Of a stretch of 7,289 nucleotides of DNA, positions 1 to 5,921 are shown piece after piece (position 1 is the stretch's first letter; every line of letters starts with the position of its first letter). The position numbers were made by a program, and so were the translations under genes. This DNA is from Coriobacteriales bacterium (GTDB lineage: Bacteria > Actinomycetota > Coriobacteriia > Coriobacteriales > UBA8131): the NCBI GenBank assembly GCA_031263665.1, contig JAISFJ010000147.1, positions 1 to 7,289 on the forward strand, in the 5' to 3' direction. The notes under the pieces are model-generated. The model was not told the origin of the DNA. It searched no databases and saw nothing but the letters and a program-made list of their open reading frames with translations.

Positions 1-83
1 CTTACGCGCAAAAAAGTAAAGGATGCCGCAGGGACGGAGCAGAGTGGCCGCAAGATTTGTAAAGATTATTGTTGAGCAGTCCC
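1..83. other. Sequence after gpsA with no recognised feature
   Basis: I see no convincing stem-loop terminator, start codon with ribosome-binding site, or RNA gene. GCCGCA is repeated directly, not inverted, at 25-30 and 48-53. Whether transcription continues into a further minus-strand gene cannot be decided here. Confidence 0.5.
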
Positions 84-1214
84 TTAGTAAAACTCGGGTT
101 TGAAGGAGCGGTCTATCAGGGAGGCGAGACCTTCGGTGATGGGGCATTGGTCCCAAACGACGTTGCGGATGGCGGTGCTTATCGGCAAATCGACGCTGAA
201 AGTCTTTGCCAGGTCGGTTATCGACTTGGCGGCAAGCGCCCCTTCCACCACCATATGAGTGCGTTTCAGGTAGGCGTCGAGCGTGCCGCCCTGCGCAAAC
301 TCGATGCCAAAGGCTCGATTGCGTGAATGCTGTGAGGTGCACGTGGCGATGAGGTCGCCCATCCCGGCAAGGCCCATACAGGTGCGCGGGTCGCCACCGA
401 GTTGCTTTACCAGTCTGCTTATCTCGGCCAAGCCGCGCGTCATGAGCATGGCCGCCGTGTTGTCGCCAAGGCCGAGCCCAGCCGCCATACCGCAGGCGAT
501 GGCAATGATGTTTTTGGTCGCGCCACAAAGCTGTACGCCCACCGTATCGTGCGAGGTGTAGACGCGAAACTCCGGTGTGCCAAACAGTTCCTGAAAAAAT
601 TTCGCGGTCTCTTGCGAAAGGGAGGCAACAACGGTGCCTGAAGGGATACCGTGGGCTACCTCTTCGGCGTGGTTGGGGCCCGAGAGCACGGCGAGGCGCT
701 CGTGAGGACCAAAGTGTTCCGGCCAGCCAAAATGCTCGGAGGCACCAATTTGAGCGGAAGGGTCAAAGGGCTTAACTGGGTGCTGTTGCTCGTGCTGCCC
801 CTGTTGTTCTTGTTGCTCGTGCTGTTTTTGCTGCTTGGTGGCGATAAAGTTTTCGGCGAGCACATCGAGTAAAAGCGTGCCGGTTGTGCCCTCAATCCCC
901 TTGGAAAGAAGGACGACCGGAACCTGTTCTTCGAGATGAGGGGCGATGCGCTTTGCCATATCCTCAACGACGGCCGAAGGCGTGACAAGCGCAACCGCCT
1001 CGGTGGCGGCCAGTACTTCGATAAGATTGGTGCTCGCGGTGACCGTGGAGGAAAACACGATGTCTTTGAGGTAGCGCGGGTTTTGGCGTGTCGCGTTAAA
1101 GCTGTCGACCAGCGCGTCATCACGCGCCCAAAGACAGACGTCGATGCCCTTTTCACCAAGTAACCAGGCGATAGCGCTTCCCCAAGAGCCCGCTCCGATA
1201 ACAGAGACCTTCAT
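84..1214 (-). CDS. gpsA: Glycerol-3-phosphate dehydrogenase [NAD(P)+] with a low-complexity insertion
   Basis: Cytosolic enzyme that reduces dihydroxyacetone phosphate to sn-glycerol-3-phosphate, the backbone used by PlsY, encoded just upstream. The sequence shows the N-terminal Rossmann motif GAGSWG (residues 7-12), the SKGIE segment (104-108), SGPNHAEEV (178-186), the catalytic-lysine region GATKNIIAIA with K234, GLGDNT (247-252), and the GMGDLIATCTS and SRNR blocks (284-300). The fold is therefore complete and probably active. At 376 residues it is about 40 longer than the usual 330-340; the excess lies at about 124-171, between LLLDVLAENF and RLAVLSGPN, and is Gln/His/Glu-rich followed by a short EHFG repeat. 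The ATG start lies 3 bases after the plsY stop, with AAAGG 11 bases upstream as a modest ribosome-binding site. It is the last gene of the operon in this window. Function is confident; the role of the insertion is unknown. Confidence 0.96.
   Translation of the reverse strand: MKVSVIGAGSWGSAIAWLLGEKGIDVCLWARDDALVDSFNATRQNPRYLKDIVFSSTVTASTNLIEVLAATEAVALVTPSAVVEDMAKRIAPHLEEQVPVVLLSKGIEGTTGTLLLDVLAENFIATKQQKQHEQQEQQGQHEQQHPVKPFDPSAQIGASEHFGWPEHFGPHERLAVLSGPNHAEEVAHGIPSGTVVASLSQETAKFFQELFGTPEFRVYTSHDTVGVQLCGATKNIIAIACGMAAGLGLGDNTAAMLMTRGLAEISRLVKQLGGDPRTCMGLAGMGDLIATCTSQHSRNRAFGIEFAQGGTLDAYLKRTHMVVEGALAAKSITDLAKTFSVDLPISTAIRNVVWDQCPITEGLASLIDRSFKPEFY
702..839 (-). repeat. Repeat-bearing insertion inside gpsA (Gln/His/Glu-rich, then EHFG repeat)
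   Basis: This codes residues 126-171 of GpsA. The 14-base string TGTTGCTCGTGCTG (plus strand) occurs exactly at 784-797 and 811-824, a 27-base offset, and gives QHEQQ twice nine residues apart. A second, diverged pair about 18 bases apart codes EHFG at residues 160-163 and 166-169. The segment interrupts an otherwise colinear family alignment and keeps frame. It is probably a disordered surface loop produced by replication slippage; that origin is inference. Confidence 0.8.
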
Positions 1215-1217
1215 ACG

Positions 1218-1865
1218 TCACTCAGCCTTTCTTTTTCCGATACGATGCTCGTTGCCTTCTGCGAGGCGCTTTATATTACCACGGTGTGCCCAGATGATGA
1301 CCAGGCTGGTGAGCGTGCAAAAAGCGACGGCGACCCAATCGCCCCAAAGCAGCCACAGTCCTATGAAAGGACAGGCGAAGGCCGCCGCGAGAGAACCGAT
1401 AGAAACGTAGCGTGTGAGCAGCACTAACACGATAAAAATGCCAAGCTCAATGAGCGTCCCCAACCATCCGAAGGTAAAGAATAGACAGCCAACAGCCACC
1501 GCGATTCCTTTGCCACCTTTGAATTTGAGCCAAGGGGAAAAAACGTGTCCCAACGTGCAGCCGGCGAATGCCGCCGCGAGAAAATCGCTTTGATGAAACA
1601 GGGTATCATCCAAAGGCACCAGGTAGGTAAAGATGAGCCAGCCAAGGAAGCCGGCGAGCAGTCCCTTGCCAAAATCGAGTACGAATACGGAGCCGCCGCC
1701 GCGCTTGCCGAGCGTGCGCATGGCGTTGGTTGTGCCGATGTTTCCTGAACCATGCGCGCGTATGTCGGTCTTGTAAAACAGCCGCGCTATGATGATGCCC
1801 CAGGGAACAGAGCCGAGAAGAAAGGCGATGACCAGCGTGGTTAGCAGAAGAATCGCGCTCATCAT
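1218..1865 (-). CDS. plsY: Glycerol-3-phosphate acyltransferase (acyl-phosphate dependent)
   Basis: Integral membrane enzyme that transfers an acyl group from acyl-phosphate to the sn-1 position of glycerol-3-phosphate, giving lysophosphatidate. The PlsY family signatures are all visible in 215 residues, the normal length: GSVPWG in the first membrane helix (18-23), GSGNIGTTNAMRTLGK (39-54), LDFGKG (63-68), GHVFSPWLKFKGGKGIA (106-122), and the C-terminal HRGNIKRLAEGNEHRIGK. Several hydrophobic segments alternate with these conserved loops, as expected for a multi-pass protein. Two ATG codons stand in tandem at 1865 and 1862. The first is taken because the strong ribosome-binding site AGGAAGGA (1873-1880) lies 7 bases before it. 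The gene starts 3 bases after the der stop and ends 3 bases before gpsA, which makes its substrate. The acyl-phosphate synthase PlsX is not in the window. No repeat insertion is present here, unlike its neighbours. Confidence 0.96.
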   Translation of the reverse strand: MMSAILLLTTLVIAFLLGSVPWGIIIARLFYKTDIRAHGSGNIGTTNAMRTLGKRGGGSVFVLDFGKGLLAGFLGWLIFTYLVPLDDTLFHQSDFLAAAFAGCTLGHVFSPWLKFKGGKGIAVAVGCLFFTFGWLGTLIELGIFIVLVLLTRYVSIGSLAAAFACPFIGLWLLWGDWVAVAFCTLTSLVIIWAHRGNIKRLAEGNEHRIGKRKAE

Positions 1866-1868
1866 CCG

Positions 1869-3245
1869 TCAATCCTTCCTCTTAAATCTAAAAAGAACAG
1901 GCGTGCCCTCCAAAGAAAAGGCTGCGCGCAGGCGGTTTTCGAGGTAGCGCTGATACGTGTCATCAATGATATGCGGATGGTTGGCAAAAAACGTGAATCG
2001 CGGTGGGCGCGTACCGGTCTGCGTGACGTAATGGATGCGCAGGCGCAGCTTGCCGCGTGAAACCGTGTGGCCAAAGTCGCGAAGCTCGGTGAGAAAGGCG
2101 TTGAGCCGAGGGGTTGAAATACGTGCGGAGAAGCTCGCGTAGGCCGCGTTGATGGCGTCCCATATACGGTGAATACTGCGGCCAGTCAGCGCGCTTATGG
2201 TGAGCACGGGCGCGTAGGAGACAAAGGGGAGCCGGTCGGCTATCTGAGTGCGCACCGCCTCACGCTCTTCCGGCGTGGCGAGCAGGTCCCATTTGTTGAG
2301 CAGGATGACGAGGGCACGTCCGCGTTCATCGGCGAGATTTGCGACGCGTTGGTCGTTGTCCGTGAGGCCTAATGTGGCGTCAATCATGAGCAGGGCGACG
2401 TCCGTACGGTCGATGGCGCGCAGGGCTCGAACAAAGCCATAGTACTCCACGCTCTCGTCAATTTTCGATTTGCGGCGAATGCCCGCGGTGTCGACGATGC
2501 GATAGTGCGTGCCCTCATGCTCGATGAGGGTGTCGATGGCGTCCCGCGTGGTGCCGGCGACATCGCTGACGATGGAACGCTCGCGGCCGACGAGCTGGTT
2601 GGTGAGCGAGGATTTGCCGGCGTTGGGGCGCCCAATGATGGCGACGTTGATGGTGTCTTGCGGCGGCGCGTCTTGTGCGAGCCCGGCTGACGGCGCTGAC
2701 GCGGCTGACGCGGCTGACGGCGCTGACGGCGCGTCTTGTGCGGGCGGTGCGGGCAGCAACTCGACCAGTGCGTCGAGCATGTCTCCCGTTCCATGTCCGT
2801 GTACGCTCGAGATGGGCCACGGTTTGCCAAGTCCAAGCTGGTAAAACTCCCAGAGCTCATCTTCTCGAGCGGGGTCGTCCATCTTGTTTACGATGAGCAG
2901 CACGGGGCGCTTTGAGCGTTTGAGCAGGCGCGCGACCTCGGTATCATCGGCCGTGAGCCCACTGCGCGCATCCACCATGAATAAGATGACATCGGCTTCT
3001 TCTGTTGCGAGCAGCGCCTGGTTGCGGATGGAGCCCTGAAAGGCATCCTCCGCTCCCATCTCAATACCGCCTGTGTCGATGAGCACAAAGTCGATGCCGT
3101 TCCAATCCGCGTGATGATACGAGCGGTCGCGCGTAACGCCACGTCGCTCATGCACGATGGCATCTTTGCTGAGCGCGACACGGTTAACAAGGGTTGATTT
3201 GCCGACGTTAGGCCGACCTATCACCGCCACTATCGGTAAAGTCAC
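1869..3245 (-). CDS. der: Ribosome-assembly GTPase Der (EngA), double G-domain
   Basis: Essential GTPase that binds the 50S ribosomal subunit during its maturation. Two successive G domains and a C-terminal KH-like domain are visible in 458 residues. Domain 1 has GRPNVGKST (10-18), DTGG (57-60) and NKMD (120-123). Domain 2 has GRPNAGKSS (205-213), DTAGI (252-256), NKWD (317-320) and SALTG (351-355). The KH-like end reads NHPHIIDDTYQRYLENRL and finishes in RFKRKD. The start is GTG, whose first four bases (GTGA) overlap the stop of the upstream DUF512 gene; AAAAGGAG (3250-3257) lies 4 bases before it. The linker between the G domains (about 164-198) is an unusual Ala/Ser/Pro tract made of tandem repeats, where family members usually have a shorter, often acidic linker. 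All GTP-binding motifs are intact, so the protein is expected to work. Confidence 0.97.
   Translation of the reverse strand: MTLPIVAVIGRPNVGKSTLVNRVALSKDAIVHERRGVTRDRSYHHADWNGIDFVLIDTGGIEMGAEDAFQGSIRNQALLATEEADVILFMVDARSGLTADDTEVARLLKRSKRPVLLIVNKMDDPAREDELWEFYQLGLGKPWPISSVHGHGTGDMLDALVELLPAPPAQDAPSAPSAASAASAPSAGLAQDAPPQDTINVAIIGRPNAGKSSLTNQLVGRERSIVSDVAGTTRDAIDTLIEHEGTHYRIVDTAGIRRKSKIDESVEYYGFVRALRAIDRTDVALLMIDATLGLTDNDQRVANLADERGRALVILLNKWDLLATPEEREAVRTQIADRLPFVSYAPVLTISALTGRSIHRIWDAINAAYASFSARISTPRLNAFLTELRDFGHTVSRGKLRLRIHYVTQTGTRPPRFTFFANHPHIIDDTYQRYLENRLRAAFSLEGTPVLFRFKRKD
1873..1880 (-). promoter_or_regulatory. Shine-Dalgarno site for plsY
   Basis: AGGAAGGA on the minus strand lies inside the last codons of der and 7 bases before the first plsY ATG. 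It is the best ribosome-binding site in the operon and decides between the two tandem ATG codons. Confidence 0.75.
2652..2756 (-). repeat. Nine-base tandem repeat flanked by 16-base direct repeats in the der linker
   Basis: Five 9-base units of the form GCTGACGGC or GCTGACGCG (plus strand) occupy 2686-2730 and code a Ser-Ala-Pro/Ala tripeptide pattern. The string CGGCGCGTCTTGTGCG occurs exactly at 2664-2679 and 2727-2742, a 63-base offset, and codes AQDAP on both sides. The whole stretch codes the linker between the two GTPase domains of Der and keeps the frame. Confidence 0.85.
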
Positions 3246-4846
3246 GCGTCTCCTTTTATCTCGGCGCTTCCCTGGTGCGCAACGATTGACTGGGCTATTT
3301 TGCTGACTTCCTGTGCTCTACAGGGTATCACAATTACGCGCCGACGCAGTGCTTTTGCAATATCTTTGACCCGTTTGTTGTCGAGTGTGAGGTCATCGGC
3401 GTTAAAGATGACGTCGGGCAGCACGACGAGGGCGTCTTTGGGAAGTTTGCGCTCTTTGAGTTGGGTGATGATGTCGTGCGCGACAAGCAGCCCTGTCACG
3501 TTTACCGTACCGCCAAAGAAGTGATTGCGTATCGCCAGCACTTTGATTGCGTTATCGGGAAAGGAGGCCGTGATGAGTTTGGTGAGTGTTGGCGCAAACC
3601 CTTCTCCGGTGATAAAAAACACGGGCTGGGCAGTGCCGTCTTTTTTGGTTTGTTGAGGATGGGGCGCCTGCTGGGTATCGAGTGCCTGTTGAGGATGGAG
3701 CGCCTGCTGGGCATCGGGCGCTTGCAGGGTATCGAGCGCCTGCTGGGCATCGAGTGTCTGTTGTACGCGGAGCCAGTCATCCTCAAAGGCACAGACCATG
3801 CCGATTCCGTTTTCAAACTGAGGATAGTCGTCGTAGTATTGTGTGGAAGGGAGCGGAGCGTTTGCCATCAGATACCACTCGTCGGCAAGCTGAAAGCGCG
3901 TTTTGCCCGTCTGGACGCGAGAGCGTTTTTGCCAGGGGGCCAGCTGCGCGATTATGCGCCGTGCGTCGTCGCACCCAAACGCGCTTTGGATGCGGGCGTA
4001 TTTTGTGAATCCATAAGGGACGATGCCCGTTGAGAGGATGTTTGGTTGTTCTTCGACCCACGCCAGCGTTGCGTCAAGCTCGGCTCCATCGTTAACATTC
4101 GGCATCACGACTATCTGCGTATGCGCTTCGATGCCCGCGGCAAGCAGGCGCTCAAATACCTCGATGCCGCGGGTGTGGTTGTTTCCCATGAGTTGTTGGC
4201 GCACGGCAGGGGTAATTGCGTGAAGCGAGACATGAAGCGGGGAGAGATGATAGTCGATGATGCGCCGTACGTCTTTATCGCTAAGGTTTGTCAGCGTAAC
4301 AAAATTACCCTGTAGAAAGGAGAGCCGATAGTCGTCATCTCGCAGGTACAGCGAGGGGCGCAGGTCTTTTGGAAGCATGGTCATAAAGCAGAAACTACAG
4401 TTGTTCTTGCAGGTCATAAGCCCGTCGAACAGCGGGTCGGCAAAGGTGATGCCCCAGTCTTTGCCGTAGCTTCGCTCAAGCGTGTATTCATGAGTGTCGT
4501 TGTTGGCAGAGGGAGGTGCCGACTGTGTCGGGTCGGTTGTCGCCGAGACCTCTGCCGATTGTACCGGGTCGGCCACCGCCGAGGCCACCGCCGAGGCCAC
4601 CGCCGAGGCCGCCGTCAGCCGTACCTCGCCGTTACTGGCTAGCCACAGCCAATCGAGTGCGTCGCGCAAAACCACCCCCTCGACAGATGTGATGCGCATA
4701 CCTGCGGCAAGCCCGCTCTTCTCCGCCGGAGAGCCAAAAGCGACTCGCGCAATCAGGGCGCCTTGCGTGCCAGGTGGCAGAGTGGGGGCGTAGTGGGCGG
4801 AAGCGGAAACGGCGGCGGACTCAGGGGTGAGTTTGGGTGGCTTCAC
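3242..4846 (-). CDS. PDZ / radical SAM / DUF512 protein with two repeat insertions
   Basis: Member of the DUF512 family, whose function is not established. From the GTG at 4846 it has 534 residues. A PDZ-like domain (about 29-78, with GALIARVAFGSPAEKSGL) is followed by a radical-SAM core with the iron-sulfur motif CKNNCSFC (Cys146, Cys150, Cys153), a HVSLHA strand (205-210) and a C-terminal DUF512 region with ENGIGM, TGEGFAPTL and a TGLLVAHDI segment. Two low-complexity stretches break it: about 80-118, between PDZ and radical SAM, and about 363-400, just before TGEGFAPTL. The frame is open upstream to a TTG at 4921, but those 25 residues read like an out-of-frame copy of the ispH end, so GTG 4846 is preferred; GACGAG (4855-4860) is only a weak ribosome-binding site. 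The family is commonly found next to der, which hints at a shared role, but that is inference. Confidence 0.9.
   Translation of the reverse strand: MKPPKLTPESAAVSASAHYAPTLPPGTQGALIARVAFGSPAEKSGLAAGMRITSVEGVVLRDALDWLWLASNGEVRLTAASAVASAVASAVADPVQSAEVSATTDPTQSAPPSANNDTHEYTLERSYGKDWGITFADPLFDGLMTCKNNCSFCFMTMLPKDLRPSLYLRDDDYRLSFLQGNFVTLTNLSDKDVRRIIDYHLSPLHVSLHAITPAVRQQLMGNNHTRGIEVFERLLAAGIEAHTQIVVMPNVNDGAELDATLAWVEEQPNILSTGIVPYGFTKYARIQSAFGCDDARRIIAQLAPWQKRSRVQTGKTRFQLADEWYLMANAPLPSTQYYDDYPQFENGIGMVCAFEDDWLRVQQTLDAQQALDTLQAPDAQQALHPQQALDTQQAPHPQQTKKDGTAQPVFFITGEGFAPTLTKLITASFPDNAIKVLAIRNHFFGGTVNVTGLLVAHDIITQLKERKLPKDALVVLPDVIFNADDLTLDNKRVKDIAKALRRRVIVIPCRAQEVSKIAQSIVAHQGSAEIKGDA
3250..3257 (-). 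promoter_or_regulatory. Shine-Dalgarno site for der
   Basis: AAAAGGAG on the minus strand sits 4 bases before the GTG start of der, within the 3' end of the DUF512 gene. It supports GTG as the start despite the 4-base overlap. Confidence 0.7.
3648..3763 (-). repeat. 18-base tandem array coding a hexapeptide repeat in the DUF512 gene
   Basis: About six and a half imperfect 18-base units on the plus strand begin at 3648, 3666, 3684, 3702, 3720, 3738 and 3756 (partial). A typical unit is GCCTGCTGGGCATCGAGT. They code hexapeptides such as LDAQQA, PDAQQA, LHPQQA and LDTQQA. The array lies at residues about 363-400 of the DUF512 protein, between the conserved ENGIGM and TGEGFAPTL blocks. The units differ by a few bases each, so the array is not a very recent expansion. 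Confidence 0.88.
4493..4609 (-). repeat. Two-layer tandem repeat between the PDZ and radical SAM parts of the DUF512 gene
   Basis: Three perfect 12-base units GCCACCGCCGAG (plus strand, 4572-4607) code SAVA three times. Next to them, a diverged 36-base duplication matches at 4518-4536 and 4554-4572 (16 of 19 bases in the core) and codes two DPxQSA-type segments. The tract is Ala/Ser/Thr-rich and keeps frame, covering about residues 80-118 of the protein. Confidence 0.85.
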
Positions 4847-4905
4847 CGGATGTGCTCGTCTTTTTTCGCGTTGGTAAAAGCGTTGAGGATGACCGTAACA
4901 ATCAT
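4843..4905 (-). CDS. Candidate 20-codon coupling mini-ORF between ispH and the DUF512 gene
   Basis: An ATG at 4905 overlaps the ispH stop as ATGA and has GAAAGG (4914-4919) 8 bases upstream, a better ribosome-binding site than that of the DUF512 start. It opens a 20-residue frame, beginning MIVTVILNAF and ending KKDEHIR, whose TGA overlaps the DUF512 GTG start as GTGA. It may be a coupling leader that carries ribosomes from ispH to the DUF512 start. Alternatively it is the true N-terminus of the DUF512 protein, joined by a -1 shift at the A6 run (4861-4866) or by a base missing from that run. No domain is recognisable, and it could also be chance. Confidence 0.4.
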   Translation of the reverse strand: MIVTVILNAFTNAKKDEHIR

Positions 4906-5765
4906 GGTTTCTGCCTTTCAAAAGCGTGCAGAGCCTCTTCTACCGCGATGATTTGATTTTCCGGCGTGGAGGCACCGGCCGTTATCCCAACCGCTGTGGT
5001 GTCCTTAAACCAGGCTTTGACGAGCTCTGCGGGGCTTTCGACATGGTGGGTGCGAGAACAAACCGTCTGACAGAGCTGCGCGAGCCGGGTTGTGTTTCCC
5101 GAGTTGCGTCCGCCAACAACCACCATTACGTCCACCGTCGCGGCAAGTTTGATGGCCGCCTCCTGGCGTTGGCGCGTTGCGAAACAAATGGTGTTGCGTA
5201 CGATGGGTGTGATGTTACGTTTTTTGAGCGCGTCGATAATCGCGTTTAACGCGCCAACCACCTGTGTGGTTTGTACAACGATGCCAATTTTGCTTGATTT
5301 AAGGTCTTTCGGCAGGTCAGAAGGCTCCTGCACAACGATGGCATCATCGCCGGCATAGGCTCTGATGCCCTCAACCTCCGGGTGTCCAAGCTCGCCGACC
5401 ACCACCACCAGATAGCCCCGCTCGCGTAGTTGCTGGGCTGCTTTATGGGCTTTGGAAACGTGAGGGCAGGTTGCGTCGACAACCCGAAGTCCTTTAAGGC
5501 GTGCCTGCTCAATGACCGCGGGAGCAACACCATGCGAGCGGATGACGAGGATACCTTCTTCGACCTGCTCAACAGCATCAGCCTGTTTAACCCCACGCTC
5601 CCGCAATTCACTCACGACCTGCGGGTTATGGATGAGCGGGCCAAGCGTATACACACCAGCGTTGTTTTTGCTCGTCTGTGCTACGCACGCCGCTTTATTG
5701 ACGAGCGCCAAAGCGCGCTCGACTCCATAACAAGCACCAGCATATCGAGACCGAACAATTTTCAT
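4902..5765 (-). CDS. ispH: 4-hydroxy-3-methylbut-2-enyl diphosphate reductase
   Basis: Last enzyme of the MEP (non-mevalonate) isoprenoid pathway; it uses an iron-sulfur cluster to reduce HMBPP to IPP and DMAPP in the cytosol. Counting from the ATG at 5765 (287 residues, usual length), the three cluster cysteines are Cys12 (GACYG), Cys100 (DATCPH) and Cys194 (NTICFATRQRQ). Substrate-site residues are also present: His46 (LIHNPQ), His78 (RSHGV), His128 and Glu130 (GHPEVEG), Thr167 (QTTQV), Ser222/Asn224 (NSGNT) and Ser266 (AGAST). The start places the first cysteine at position 12, as in E. coli IspH. An ATG at 5774 would add three residues, and a GTG at 5912 would add 49, but those 49 translate repeat DNA and show no family similarity. 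No convincing ribosome-binding site precedes either ATG, which suggests a leaderless message. It is the first gene of the run. Confidence 0.96.
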   Translation of the reverse strand: MKIVRSRYAGACYGVERALALVNKAACVAQTSKNNAGVYTLGPLIHNPQVVSELRERGVKQADAVEQVEEGILVIRSHGVAPAVIEQARLKGLRVVDATCPHVSKAHKAAQQLRERGYLVVVVGELGHPEVEGIRAYAGDDAIVVQEPSDLPKDLKSSKIGIVVQTTQVVGALNAIIDALKKRNITPIVRNTICFATRQRQEAAIKLAATVDVMVVVGGRNSGNTTRLAQLCQTVCSRTHHVESPAELVKAWFKDTTAVGITAGASTPENQIIAVEEALHAFERQKP

Positions 5766-5772
5766 ACCCCCC

Positions 5773-5778
5773 ATTGTA
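5773..5778 (-). promoter_or_regulatory. Candidate -10 element for a leaderless ispH operon transcript
   Basis: TACAAT on the minus strand differs from the consensus TATAAT at one base. Its distance would put transcription start at about 5767-5765, on or next to the ispH ATG at 5765. No clear -35 hexamer lies 16-18 bases further upstream (the positions read CTCCCC), so the call is weak and rests on spacing and on the absence of a ribosome-binding site. Confidence 0.3.
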
Positions 5779-5788
5779 CCGCGCAATT

Positions 5789-5890
5789 GGGACAGGGGGA
5801 GGTGACAGACGGGACACGGTATAACCGTATTTGTAGGGGACGGCGTCTTCGACGTCCCGCTCTGCTTTGGCTTACTCCCGACCTGCTTTG
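5789..5890. repeat. Intergenic cluster of palindromes and direct repeats (REP-like)
   Basis: The gap between the permease stop and ispH is composed of short repeats. GGGACA occurs at 5789-5794 and 5811-5816. A perfect 5-bp inverted repeat ACGGT-ATA-ACCGT lies at 5816-5828. A hairpin with stem GGGACG/CGTCCC lies at 5837-5858, with a further CG/CG pair possible in its loop. TCCCGCTCTGCTTTG (5855-5869) is repeated as TCCCGACCTGCTTTG (5876-5890), 13 of 15 bases. No T-run follows the hairpin on either strand, so it is not a standard intrinsic terminator. It resembles dispersed REP or MITE-like intergenic elements; that identity is inference from one copy. Confidence 0.5.
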
Positions 5891-5921
5891 CCCCTGTCGC
5901 ATCAGTCCCCACGCCGTGCTG

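Noticed and set aside
1..83. Possible intrinsic terminator after gpsA
   Set aside because: GGGAC/GTCCC elements could pair only over a span of about 50 bases with a 5-bp stem, and no T-run follows at the right distance on the minus strand.
656..1159. A 167-residue minus-strand open frame
   Set aside because: It lies in another frame of gpsA, whose own frame has complete family motifs.
3648..3763. Possible CRISPR array
   Set aside because: The 18-base units are contiguous with no spacers, diverge from one another, and code for protein in frame.
3461..4033. A 190-residue plus-strand open frame
   Set aside because: It is antisense to the DUF512 coding sequence with its repeat array, and its repeated GIERLLGIECLL pattern is just the complement of that array. 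No ribosome-binding site or domain supports it.
4847..4921. A 25-residue N-terminal extension of the DUF512 protein from TTG 4921
   Set aside because: TTG has no ribosome-binding site at proper spacing, part of it overlaps ispH, and the peptide has no PDZ-family similarity.
5837..5858. Hairpin as the permease terminator
   Set aside because: The stem is 6 bp with a 10-base loop and no following T-run on the minus strand; a repeat element explains it better.
5766..5912. A 49-residue N-terminal extension of IspH from GTG 5912, containing a CPVC motif that might suggest metal binding
   Set aside because: It translates the intergenic repeat cluster, has no ribosome-binding site, and would move the first cluster cysteine from position 12 to 61.
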